This document shows positions 56,114-63,687 of a stretch of DNA of 64,000 nt, in pieces (position 1 is the stretch's first letter; the number at the start of each line of letters is the position of its first letter). The position numbers were made by a program, and so were the translations under genes. Origin of the DNA: Epibacterium ulvae (GTDB lineage Bacteria; Pseudomonadota; Alphaproteobacteria; Rhodobacterales; Rhodobacteraceae). The notes beneath the pieces were generated by a model. It was not told the DNA's origin, made no database searches, and saw nothing but the letters and a program-made list of their open reading frames with translations. The stretch is taken from positions 372,001 through 436,000 of the forward strand of contig NZ_FMWG01000002.1 of the NCBI RefSeq assembly GCF_900102795.1, read 5' to 3'.

Positions 56114-56709
56114 CCGCAGATCTCCAGCCATTCGCGGACCCGCGCTTCGGGATCAGGGTTCAGGGTGATGTCGGTTACCGCAGCCACACAATCTGCCTTG
56201 GCGTTAAAAGCGCCGGGGGCACGCTCGACGCTCATGCCGCCAATCGCAACGAGCGGTGTGTTTGGCGCGTGATCTTTCCATTGTGTGAGTTTTTCTATGC
56301 CTTGTTGATGCCATTTCATCTTTTTCAAAATGGTTGGATAGACCGGGCCAAGGGCAATGTAATCTGGCTTGCAAGAGAGGGCGCGATCCAGCTCTGCCTC
56401 GTCATGCGTCGAAAGCCCCAGTTTTAGACCGGCAGCCCGGATGGTTTCCAAATCAGCCGTGTCCAGATCTTCTTGGCCAAGATGCACCCAATCACACCCC
56501 AGATCGATCGCCGTTTTCCAATAGTCGTTCACCACAAGAATTGCACCGTGCTCAAAGCAAATGTCGCGCCCTGCCTTCAGCTGTGCGCGCACCTCTACTT
56601 CGGGGGTATCCTTGATGCGGAGCTGTACAAGTTTGATACCAAGTGGGACCAACCGTTCCAGCCAGTCTACGTGATCAAAGATTGGGTAAAATCGGGGCAG
56701 GGTGGTCAC
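56110..56709 (-). CDS. thiE: Thiamine phosphate synthase
   Basis: The protein has 199 residues, a TIM barrel. The family phosphate- and pyrimidine-binding segments are recognisable: [33 protein letters not shown], and [13 protein letters not shown], then VAIGGMS. It joins HMP-PP and thiazole phosphate to form thiamine phosphate. It lies between thiG (4-base overlap) and thiF (4-base overlap). Confidence 0.93.
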   Translation of the reverse strand: MTTLPRFYPIFDHVDWLERLVPLGIKLVQLRIKDTPEVEVRAQLKAGRDICFEHGAILVVNDYWKTAIDLGCDWVHLGQEDLDTADLETIRAAGLKLGLSTHDEAELDRALSCKPDYIALGPVYPTILKKMKWHQQGIEKLTQWKDHAPNTPLVAIGGMSVERAPGAFNAKADCVAAVTDITLNPDPEARVREWLEICG

Positions 56710-57479
56710 GATAAAAAGGCCTTTCCGATGACAGGGGTGGAGGGTGCGGCCATATCGCGAGGTTCCATTGGGTCGGCTTCAAAAGCCAGCCGTCCGGCTT
56801 GAACCGCGCCTGCAAATCCTTCGGCCATCGCAGCTGGATCCCCTGCTTTGGCGACGGCCGTGTTCAGCAAGACAGCGTCAAAGCCAAGTTCCATTGCGTG
56901 GGCGGCTTGGCTTGGTAAGCCAAGCCCGGCATCAACCACCATGGGCACATCGGGAAACTGCGCGCGCAGCGTGCGCAGGCCGTAGATGTTTGAAAGGCCA
57001 AGCCCAGATCCAATCGGGGCGCCCCACGGCATGAGAACTTCACAGCCGGCATCCAGCAGTTTATCGGCAAGGATCAGGTCTTCGGTGGTGTAGGGGAAAA
57101 CTTTGAACCCATCGGCGCAAAGCGCCTTTGCAGCCTCGACCAATGCAAAGGGATCGGGCTGCAATGTATCTGTATGACCAATCACCTCAAGCTTGATCCA
57201 ATCCGTGTCAAACAATTCACGGGCCATTTGGGCGGTTGTGATTGCTTCGCGCGCGCTGTGGCATCCTGCAGTATTGGGCAGGATTGCAACGCCCAATTCT
57301 TTGATCAGGGCCCAGAAATCTGCCCCTGCTTGATCGCTTCCTGCTTCGCGGCGCACCGAGACTGTGGCAATCCCAGCTTTTGATCGTTGAAAAGCATCGG
57401 CCAAGATCGCAGGTGACGGATATTGCGCAGTGCCAAGCATCAGCCGCGAGGACACCGCTGTACCGTAGAATTCTACCAT
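56706..57479 (-). CDS. thiG: Thiazole synthase
   Basis: The protein has 257 residues. The Schiff-base lysine is in [10 protein letters not shown], and the phosphate-binding segments [14 protein letters not shown] and [23 protein letters not shown] are intact. It condenses dehydroglycine (from ThiO), DXP and sulfur from ThiS-thiocarboxylate to make the thiazole phosphate. It follows thiS by 1 base. Confidence 0.95.
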   Translation of the reverse strand: MVEFYGTAVSSRLMLGTAQYPSPAILADAFQRSKAGIATVSVRREAGSDQAGADFWALIKELGVAILPNTAGCHSAREAITTAQMARELFDTDWIKLEVIGHTDTLQPDPFALVEAAKALCADGFKVFPYTTEDLILADKLLDAGCEVLMPWGAPIGSGLGLSNIYGLRTLRAQFPDVPMVVDAGLGLPSQAAHAMELGFDAVLLNTAVAKAGDPAAMAEGFAGAVQAGRLAFEADPMEPRDMAAPSTPVIGKAFLS

Positions 57480-57480
57480 T

Positions 57481-57678
57481 TTATCCTCCCTGACGTGGGG
57501 CTACGATTTCCAGACGGTCGCCCTCTTGCACTGGGGTAGTTGTGCGTTGGCCTGCAGGCACAAAAGCTTCGTTGATTGCTGTTGCAACCTTGGCCGCGCC
57601 ATAACCCAGCTCGTCGAGCACTGCGCTTAGCCTCTCTGAAGTGACCTCGTGTGGATCACCATTCACTGAGATTTTCAT
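57481..57678 (-). CDS. thiS: Sulfur carrier protein ThiS
   Basis: The protein has 65 residues, a ubiquitin-like fold ending in the required Gly-Gly (RQGG). ATG 57678 lies inside the end of thiO, overlapping it by 23 bases. ThiF adenylates its terminal glycine for thiocarboxylation, supplying sulfur to ThiG. Length and terminus are normal. Confidence 0.93.
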   Translation of the reverse strand: MKISVNGDPHEVTSERLSAVLDELGYGAAKVATAINEAFVPAGQRTTTPVQEGDRLEIVAPRQGG

Positions 57679-58645
57679 CCATCACCTCTGGTTTTATGTC
57701 ATCACATATAAATTCGGCCACCTGTCTGGCCATTGCGGGTGCAAGCAAAAAACCGTGTCGAAACAGTCCATTAACGTAGATTCGCTGACCTCTTTGACGA
57801 ATGCGGGGCAGGTTGTCGTTAAAGGCCGGGCGCGCATCGGTGCCAATCTCCAAGAGTTCGGCTTCACCAAAGGCCGGATGTAAGGCGTAGGCGGCGCTCA
57901 ACAACTCCAGGATCGAACGCACCGTTGGCCGTGTGCGTTCGCCGCTTTCAATCTGCGTTGCACCCAACATGAAAACACCATCACCGCGTGGGACCACATA
58001 TAAGGGAAAGCGAGGATGCAAAAGGCGGACCGGACGGTGCAGGGACACATCCGGGCAGCGCAGAACAACCATTTCCCCTTTGACACCGCGCAGATCTTTT
58101 AAATCATCTTGGGCTGCCAACCCTCTGCAGTCGATGATGCGCCCAGAAACAGGCGTGGCGGAGGCAAATTGTACTCCGCGCGATTGCAGGTTCTGCCACA
58201 GTGTTTTCAACGCAGCGCGCGGGGTGATATGGGCTTCTTCTTGAAAATGCAGCGCTTTTGAAAAGCGGCCTTCAAGAGTAGGTTCCATCTGTGCAAGCTG
58301 TTCCGCATCAAGTGTGCGATGCCCCGCAGTCCGGCGCGCAAAGCGGGTCAGTTCATTGCGATCCCGGCCCAGAGCAACCACAAGAGATCCATTGCGTACC
58401 ACTGGTACCCCCTGCGCCTCCCACCAATCGGCAGCTTCTTGACCAAGCCGAACAACGGGTTCCTCGGCGGTTTCGCCTTCACAAAACGGCGCAAGCATTC
58501 CGCCGGCCCACCAGGAACAGGCTTGCGTGCCGGGCTCTGGCGCTTTTTCGCAAATCTGAACGCGTTGACCACGCGCGGTCAATTCAGTTGCGACACAGAG
58601 CCCAACGACACCGGCCCCTAAAATGGTGATAGCGGTGTCGGTCAT
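57656..58645 (-). CDS. thiO: Glycine oxidase ThiO
   Basis: The protein has 329 residues: an FAD-binding N-terminus (ITILGAGVVGLCVATEL) and DAO-family segments CSWWAGGMLAPFCEGE and FRHGFLLAPAMARQVAEF. It oxidises glycine to dehydroglycine for ThiG, the aerobic route. It overlaps thiD by 4 bases and thiS by 23. The presence of ThiO rather than ThiH fits an aerobic bacterium. Confidence 0.92.
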   Translation of the reverse strand: MTDTAITILGAGVVGLCVATELTARGQRVQICEKAPEPGTQACSWWAGGMLAPFCEGETAEEPVVRLGQEAADWWEAQGVPVVRNGSLVVALGRDRNELTRFARRTAGHRTLDAEQLAQMEPTLEGRFSKALHFQEEAHITPRAALKTLWQNLQSRGVQFASATPVSGRIIDCRGLAAQDDLKDLRGVKGEMVVLRCPDVSLHRPVRLLHPRFPLYVVPRGDGVFMLGATQIESGERTRPTVRSILELLSAAYALHPAFGEAELLEIGTDARPAFNDNLPRIRQRGQRIYVNGLFRHGFLLAPAMARQVAEFICDDIKPEVMDENLSEW

Positions 58646-59460
58646 TTCCAGATCTCATGAAAATGGTGCACCGGGCCGTGGCCTTTGCCAATGTTGATAA
58701 GATCACTGGCCCGGATGGCCTCATGCAACCAACCATGGCATCGTTCCATCGCGTCTGAAAGCAGGGTGCCTTTTGCCAGCTCAGCTGTCAGAGCTGAGGA
58801 CAGGGTGCAGCCTGTGCCATGTGTATTTCGGGTTTTCAGACGTGGAGCTTCATAGGCTGTGACGGTTTCGGCTGTGATGAGGTAATCACGACAGCTTTCA
58901 CCACGTCCGTGCCCACCTTTCATCACAACCGCTTTAGGGCCAAGCTCTAACAACGCAAAGCCTTGAGCGATCACATGATCTTCGGTGGCAGCGGTGTCTT
59001 CGCCTAACAGGCGTGCTGCTTCTGGCAGGTTTGGTGTGAGTACAGTAGCACGTGGTAAAAGTGCGGTTTTAAGCGTTTCAACGGCATCGTCTGCAAGCAA
59101 AGGATCGCCAGAGGTTGCGATCATAACTGGATCCAAAACGATGGGGGATGAAAGCCCTTCTACTGCTTCTGTGACTTCAAGGATCAAATCTGAAGTTGCA
59201 AGCATCCCGATTTTTATGGCGTTAATTGCAATGTCATCAATCACAGCAGAAATTTGCGCGGCAGCCATTCCCGGCTCTACCGCCTGAACCCGGGTCACGC
59301 CTTGGGTATTCTGTGCCGTAAGAGCGGTGATCGCAGATGTGCCAAAAACGCCCAAAGCGGAAAAGGTTTTGAGATCTGCCTGAATGCCTGCACCGCCGCC
59401 GCTGTCAGACCCCGCGATGGTCAGCGCGGCAGGATGCTGCGACCTGGATTTATCTGACAT
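58642..59460 (-). CDS. thiD: Hydroxymethylpyrimidine/phosphomethylpyrimidine kinase
   Basis: The protein has 272 residues from ATG 59460 (MSDKSRS), with GGGGGA 6 bases upstream; the frame to 59478 is not needed. Motifs: LTIAGSDSGGGAGIQADLKTF, and THGTGCTLSSALTAEL, the anion hole and catalytic region of the ribokinase fold. It phosphorylates HMP twice to HMP-PP. As first gene of the operon it directly follows the TPP riboswitch. Confidence 0.94.
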   Translation of the reverse strand: MSDKSRSQHPAALTIAGSDSGGGAGIQADLKTFSALGVFGTSAITALTAQNTQGVTRVQAVEPGMAAAQISAVIDDIAINAIKIGMLATSDLILEVTEAVEGLSSPIVLDPVMIATSGDPLLADDAVETLKTALLPRATVLTPNLPEAARLLGEDTAATEDHVIAQGFALLELGPKAVVMKGGHGRGESCRDYLITAETVTAYEAPRLKTRNTHGTGCTLSSALTAELAKGTLLSDAMERCHGWLHEAIRASDLINIGKGHGPVHHFHEIWK

Positions 59461-59540
59461 GTTTTCCCCCATTGTCATGTTCCAGACAGTGCTAAGCGAG
59501 GGGAGGGATGAACATGCGGCCGATCACCATGTGTTCAGTT

Positions 59541-59626
59541 CCGTTCCCTACGCCGGTATTGCCCGGATCAGGTTCGATGGGTTAGCACAGTGCCTCTCAG
59601 CCCTTGTAAAAGGGCACCCCAACGGA
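59541..59626 (-). promoter_or_regulatory. TPP riboswitch (THI element) upstream of the thi operon
   Basis: On the minus strand the conserved blocks are all present in order: GGGGTGCC, GGCTGAGA, CGAACCTGATCCGGG and GTAGGGAA. The thiD start is 81 bases downstream. Thiamine diphosphate binding should repress the thi operon, at the level of translation or transcription. In the 80 bases to thiD no strong terminator hairpin with a U tract is evident, which favours control of ribosome access. Confidence 0.95.
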
Positions 59627-59640
59627 TCAAAGCGAACTTA

Positions 59641-60184
59641 AACGCGAAAGGGGGGCGTTAGCAAGTGAAATTTAAGATCTGATATAACACATTAAAAACA
59701 GTATCTTAGGTTTTATTTTGCGAGTTCTGTGAGCGGCAAATTGTGCAGTGCGTTTAAGCGTGGCTCCTATGATGGATGGGGGCGACGCTTTCTGAAACCC
59801 CTTATTTTATTCGGACAATGTGGCGCTGTTAAATTTTGTAGCACTGATTTGTAGCACGGGGCCGCTTATGTGGAACCTGTTTAGTGCAGATTAGCAACCA
59901 ATCCGCAGGAATTTATTGCCTGATTGAGTTGTTAAACTTCACGTGCGAATTGACACCGATCTGCTGACCCGGCTTTTTACTAAAATCTACACTAAGATTC
60001 CCCGTGTTGCGAGCGGTATCCCGCCGTCTGCGGTGCCGCCGAGCAGCCAAATAAAACCGTCGATTGGGAACTGGAAGAACCCACGTTTGATTTGCATTAA
60101 CAACCGCCTAAATCCTAGGAATTCTTGCCGAATGTTGATTTTTGATCTCAAAGCTTTCGTCGAAACACGTTCAATTTGCAATTT
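59641..60184. other. Non-coding junction between thi operon and accessory island
   Basis: About 540 bases without a convincing gene, turning clearly AT-richer. Short frames (plus 59943-60224, minus 59987-60181) overlap each other and have no recognised family; the minus one (MQIERVSTKALRSKINIRQEF) may be a remnant. A tandem 10-base repeat lies at 59835-59857. The thi operon promoter should be close to 59640-59750. Confidence 0.5.
59835..59857 (+). repeat. Tandem 10-base direct repeat near the island edge
   Basis: TTTGTAGCAC occurs twice, 13 bases apart (59835-59844 and 59848-59857), separated by TGA. Short direct repeats at an island boundary are reminiscent of integrase arm-type sites, but no integrase gene is in the window. 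No flanking duplication was found. Confidence 0.5.
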
Positions 60185-60302
60185 ATGGTTGAATATACTT
60201 TTAGGTAGCGATACGTTGCTTTGAACGAGACTCTGCCTCGCACAACGCGTTGTCGTAACTGCGACGTGAGATTAAAAGTTATACTATATCAGCCAAACCA
60301 TG
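60185..60302 (+). ncRNA. Candidate retron msr-msd RNA
   Basis: Upstream of the reverse transcriptase, ATGGTT (60185-60190) pairs with AACCAT (60296-60301) and ACTTTTA (60197-60203) pairs with TAAAAGT (60273-60279), a two-part long-range stem like the a1/a2 repeats of retrons. Just after the first arm is TAGC (60206-60209), like the conserved AGC with the priming guanosine. Inside are a CGTT/AACG hairpin (60214-60227) and a longer stem with CTC/GAG and TCGCA/TGCGA (60231-60270), a possible msd. The enclosed part, about 70 bases, is short for an msr-msd, so the boundaries are uncertain. Confidence 0.45.
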
Positions 60303-60340
60303 GTGATTTGACACTTCATGGCGAAAGGAGGCGGTGTCTC

Positions 60341-61921
60341 GTGCCAACTGCCATTTCTGTAGCGTTTGGGAAAACGCCGACGCCCCCGGTAGAATTTTCC
60401 AGTATGGCCGCACTGAAAACTCACCTCAAGATTTCGGATAAGGAACTTTTGGTAATTCGGAAGCATCGTTCCAAGATGTATTCCCATTTCATCATTCCCA
60501 AAAAGTCGGGAGGGGTTCGGTTTATTGACGCGCCGAAGCCTCGCCTTTTGTATCTGCAAAGGCGTTTGCTCGAAGTTTTAGTGAAAATGCACAAGCCCAG
60601 AAATCCAGTTCACGGTTTTGTGCGGAAACGGTCGGCAATTACGAACGCCGAGGAGCATCTCAACCGAAAACATGTAATGAACATCGATTTAAAGGACTTC
60701 TTTCCTACTATTACACAAGACCGGGTTTCCAGTTTACTTCGCATTCTTGGTATACCCAGTGATGTTCGAGCAGCCATTTTGTCGATATGCTGCGCAAATG
60801 GTCGATTGCCTCAAGGAGCGCCCACGAGCCCCGTTTTCTCAAATATGATATGCCTCCGCATGGATCGACAGTTGATGGGATTTTGCAAGACGCGCCGCAT
60901 CAAGTACTCACGCTACGCTGATGATTTGACATTCTCTTTGTACACTGCCCCACATCAACTTTTTTCGGAGAGTGTTCCAAGCCCCGGAAAGCTGGCATCA
61001 AGCCAAATTTCACGAGAACTTAAGTCGATAATTTTGGATAATGGATTTGTTCTGAACGAAGATAAGCTCAGGTATTTTGGCCCTTCGTCGAGAAAAGAAG
61101 TTACTGGTCTGATAGTCTCAGATTTTGTCAACGTACCGCGCAAGTTTGTCAGGAATATTAGAGCCACCATTTTCGACATCGAGAAAAATGGGTTTCCTGC
61201 TGCTCAGATTAAATTCAGCACGCTATATCGGAAGACAAATCCCCTATCTGAACACCTGCGTGGAAAGATTGTATAGATCTCCCAGGTGAAGGGCTTAAAT
61301 GATGCTGTCTACTTGGGCCTCGCGCGCCGCTATAACAACCTTTTCCCTGATAAATCATTGGAAATTGGATATAGTAAAGGGGAGATCAGAGATCTTGCAA
61401 ACTGGATTCTCGAAAAAGATGCGGACACTCCAGAAACTTCCGATCAAGGCAGCGCGTTCTTTCTCAAAAATATTGGTCTTGTAACGGCCTTCCACTGTAT
61501 TAAAGGGGCAAAAAGAATTGAAGTTTTCCATCCTCATGAACCTGAAAAACGATTTACAGTTTCGGTCAGGAAGAGTTGCGAGCATAGGGATTTGGCGATA
61601 CTCGACCACGCTGTTCCTGAGAGTAAGTACCTGAGCCTCGAAATGATAGACAGGCGCATGCGGACAGGTGATGCTGTTCAAATTGTAGGATATCCCTCTT
61701 TTGGACCGGGCAGCAGTCTCCAAGTGCGCGAAGCTAAAATTGTTTCCCAATAAACCAAATCGGCGGTAAAACAACTGTTCGTTGAAGGGGAAATTAACCA
61801 AGGCAACTCAGGTGGTCCTCTTGTTGACCAATTGGATCGGGTTGTGGGTATCGCCCATAAAGGTGGACCGAATGAAGCAATTGATGTTGCAATTTCTATT
61901 CAAGAAATCACCACTCTATAA
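60341..61921 (+). pseudogene. Retron reverse transcriptase fused in frame to a trypsin-like protease, interrupted by two stop codons
   Basis: GTG 60341 follows AAAGGAGG by 9 bases. The frame runs 526 codons to TAA 61919 but contains TAG at 61274 (codon 312) and TAA at 61751 (codon 471). Retron RT hallmarks: NAEEH (102-106), NIDLKDFF (114-121), LPQGAPTSP (156-164), YADD (192-195), VTG (254-256). The RT C-terminal end, LRGKIV-stop-ISQVKGLND, is split by the amber codon. The protease part has His385 (TAFHC), Asp417 (HRDLAIL) and Ser490 (GNSGGPL), the serine lying after the second stop. RT-trypsin fusions are a described retron architecture; this copy looks inactivated unless the stops are read through or are sequencing errors. 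Confidence 0.85.
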
Positions 61922-62163
61922 TTTAAAAAATCAATTAAGGTATAGTTGATCCCTTTCCGCCGGCAGTCTATCTTCCGACCCCCGCTTAGAGATAATTGTG
62001 TTTCACAGTATGAAACAACGTCTTCAATCGGCAACCGGTGCCTAAACTCTCGAATTTCATCACATCCGAATTGAGGCAAGTTGGGGGTGTAGCGGCATGA
62101 CAAAAAGATGTTGATCGGGCCTATCTTTTTTGAGCCGTGCACAAATAAGGACCAGCAATCCAT
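61900..62163 (-). CDS. Uncertain small ORF beyond the retron
   Basis: 87 codons, convergent with and overlapping the end of the protease frame by 22 bases. No family recognised; the translation (KIGPINIFLSCRYTPNLPQFG in its first third) is not low complexity, so it could be a remnant of a larger gene. There is no clear ribosome site. Coding status doubtful. Confidence 0.25.
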   Translation of the reverse strand: MDCWSLFVHGSKKIGPINIFLSCRYTPNLPQFGCDEIREFRHRLPIEDVVSYCETQLSLSGGRKIDCRRKGINYTLIDFLNYRVVIS

Positions 62164-62262
62164 TGCTTTTTATGTTTTGGTTCTTGATGAATAAACGATC
62201 ATACCTTGAACACGCTGCGAATGAGGAAAATTAACCTCTTTGTTCGATCAAAAGCAGTTTTC

Positions 62263-62522
62263 TCATTCAGACGTAAATTCTTTCAATCTGGCAACTGCTG
62301 CAACACGTTGCTGCTCAATATACAGTGCCAACTGAGGCAACGCTACATTGCTTCTTCGCATTGATTTCTTTTGATCGTTAAAGAAGTCAAGTTTGATCTT
62401 TCCTTTCTTGATTTTTGGTCGAGAGCCTCCGGTTCAAGCCCGAAATATTCTCGTGCCATCTGAGCGAATGGGATCTCTTCGCTACCATCACGACGTGCCA
62501 ACAGCAGCATCAGTGTTGTCAT
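62263..62522 (-). pseudogene. Second PrtN-like pyocin activator gene, frameshifted
   Basis: ATG 62522 starts 7 bases after the stop of the intact PrtN-like gene. The first 38 or so codons (MTTLMLLLARRDGSEEIPFA, then REYFGLEPEALDQK) parallel the PrtN N-terminus. Near 62403-62410 the matching frame jumps by one base: the continuation KGKIKLDFFNDQKKS and ALPQLALYIEQQRVAAVARL is in another frame, ending at TGA 62263. In its own frame the ORF ends soon with a foreign tail. A single-base indel explains this; sequencing error is the alternative. Confidence 0.65.
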
Positions 62523-62529
62523 GATTTTT

Positions 62530-62787
62530 TCAATGCCCCATCAGCTTCAATTCTTTTTCAGCAGCATGTCGGGCATCAATGTAATCTGCGAAGTCAATCA
62601 GATGGATACCCTTGGCGCATTTTTGGCTTTCTTCCTCTATGAGAACGAGTGGAAGCTTAATTTGCCCAGCTCGGATTTTCTCATGGAACTTCCCAACAGA
62701 AAGTTCGAACCAATCCTGCGCGACCTTTTCTGAATCGATGATTGCCTGTGCGTTGTACATTGCCATCATCATAATTGCTGTGTTCAT
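62530..62787 (-). CDS. Pyocin activator protein PrtN family regulator
   Basis: The protein has 85 residues from ATG 62787, with AGGAAA upstream. The sequence fits the PrtN family: an N-terminal MNTAIMMMAMYNAQAIIDSE, then WFELSVGKFHEKIRAGQIKLP, and the conserved end SQKCAKGIHLIDFADYIDAR with a lysine-rich helix. PrtN of Pseudomonas activates pyocin genes by binding P-boxes; homologues in islands and prophages control mobile genes. The target here is not visible. A second, frameshifted copy follows at once. Confidence 0.82.
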   Translation of the reverse strand: MNTAIMMMAMYNAQAIIDSEKVAQDWFELSVGKFHEKIRAGQIKLPLVLIEEESQKCAKGIHLIDFADYIDARHAAEKELKLMGH

Positions 62788-62838
62788 TGGATTTCCTCGT
62801 ATTTGACGGCCTGTTTTTTTGGGGGCCGCCTGGGTTTG

Positions 62839-62867
62839 AAAAACCGCCACCCAAGGCGACGGTTTTG
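62839..62867 (-). terminator. Terminator upstream of the prtN pair
   Basis: On the minus strand AAAACCG pairs with CGGTTTT (with CGCC/GGCG alternatives inside) followed by T's. It lies about 100 bases beyond the stop of the gene at 62965-63378 and 50 bases before prtN, so it likely ends the former transcript. Confidence 0.6.
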
Positions 62868-62964
62868 AGGAAATGGTGCGAAGCCGTATTTTCGGAAGAA
62901 AGTTTGTTAGTAGGTTTGAATCCTATCTTGGCTGCGACTGTATTCGTCGCTGTCAAGACTATGT

Positions 62965-63378
62965 TCATACTTCCGCCAACAGTCTTTCAGTCTCTCTGAT
63001 CGCGGCAAGCTTGTCGTCGAGCGCTCTTTTGGCTTTTCGGACTTGGCGCCAGCACCAGGCCAGGTTCACCAAGTCGATCCCTTTAACATCGCAAAAGTGC
63101 TCGGTATCGACATCTCTGACCAATGCCTGGTCGCCCAGGCCGCTTCTGTAGTCGTTTGTGAAATGCCTGATCTGCTCGCCTATTATCCCGATGCGCTCAT
63201 CATCAATGTCTTCGAGGCCGCTCCGTTCGCAGAGGCTGTTGAGAAGCGACAGGACGAAGGGGCGAGTAATGCCTTGCGGCACAAGGCCAACTTCACGCCA
63301 TTCTTGCGCCTAAAGTCGCCCCTGAGAAATCACAGCCAAAACCAGTTCATGCGTTTCGTGTTCGATTTTTTCATCCAT
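62965..63378 (-). pseudogene. Island gene with in-frame amber codon near its start
   Basis: ATG 63378 follows the strong ribosome site GGAGGA by 6 bases. The frame MDEKIEHETHELVLAVISQG is cut by TAG at 63310-63312 (codon 23) and then continues in the same frame for 115 codons to the stop at 62965 (VPQGITRPFVLSLLNSL, LVNLAWCWRQVRKAKRALDD). The second part could be restarted at GTG 63282. No family recognised; the C-terminus is helical and contains cysteines (EHFCDV, LAWCW). It looks like a gene broken by one substitution. Confidence 0.6.
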
Positions 63379-63397
63379 TTTTGTTCCTCCAATGGGT

Positions 63398-63418
63398 GAG
63401 GCCACGATGCGTGGCCTC
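63398..63418. terminator. Perfect hairpin between two minus-strand island genes
   Basis: GAGGCCACG pairs with CGTGGCCTC around ATG, a 9-base perfect stem. There is no T tract on either strand. It lies between the remnant at 63460 and the ribosome site of the next gene, so it may terminate or separate transcripts. Confidence 0.5.
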
Positions 63419-63459
63419 TCAAGGCGCCGGTGGAAGGAGTTACCCACCGACGGTTGCGC

Positions 63460-63687
63460 TCAGGCGGCGCGCGGGAAGTCCAGGCGATCAGCGGTTCGGA
63501 GTAGAACATCTTGGAAGGCATTAGCCAGTAGACAGAGGTCTTCGACATAAGGTGCTGCTGGATCGAGATCTGCAAAATGAGCCGACTCTGGTCGGCTGAA
63601 GTCGTGCACATGCTCAAGGGTGAGCAGCTCGTGCAGGCGTACCAAGCCTTGGCTAAGGAAGGGTTCGATTGGGTCTGGTGCGAACAT
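63460..63687 (-). pseudogene. C-terminal remnant of an unrecognised minus-strand gene
   Basis: The last 45 or so codons (ESAHFADLDPAAPYVEDL, then LLANAFQDVLLRTADRLDFP) look like genuine protein. The first part, right of about 63600, overlaps sequence that codes on the other strand for a helicase and is therefore probably foreign. This suggests a junction near 63585-63610 that removed the original start. Family unknown. Confidence 0.45.

Noticed and set aside
60221-60340. N-terminal extension of the reverse transcriptase from a TTG at 60221
   Set aside because: GTG 60341 has a strong AAAGGAGG site and gives a normal retron RT N-terminus; the extension is cysteine- and arginine-rich without similarity and would overlap the candidate msr-msd RNA.
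61274-61753. Separate protease gene starting at GTG 61286
   Set aside because: Its first 25 residues are the missing RT C-terminal end, it shares the RT frame, and it ends before the catalytic serine, so it is part of the broken fusion gene.
62909-62925. tRNA T-arm-like sequence (GTAGG-TTTGAAT-CCTAT)
   Set aside because: No matching acceptor, D or anticodon arms were found on either side; it may at most be a relic of an attachment site.
61274-63312. Stop codon reassignment in the island
   Set aside because: Both TAG and TAA are affected, frameshifts are also present, and all other genes in the window use these codons as normal stops.
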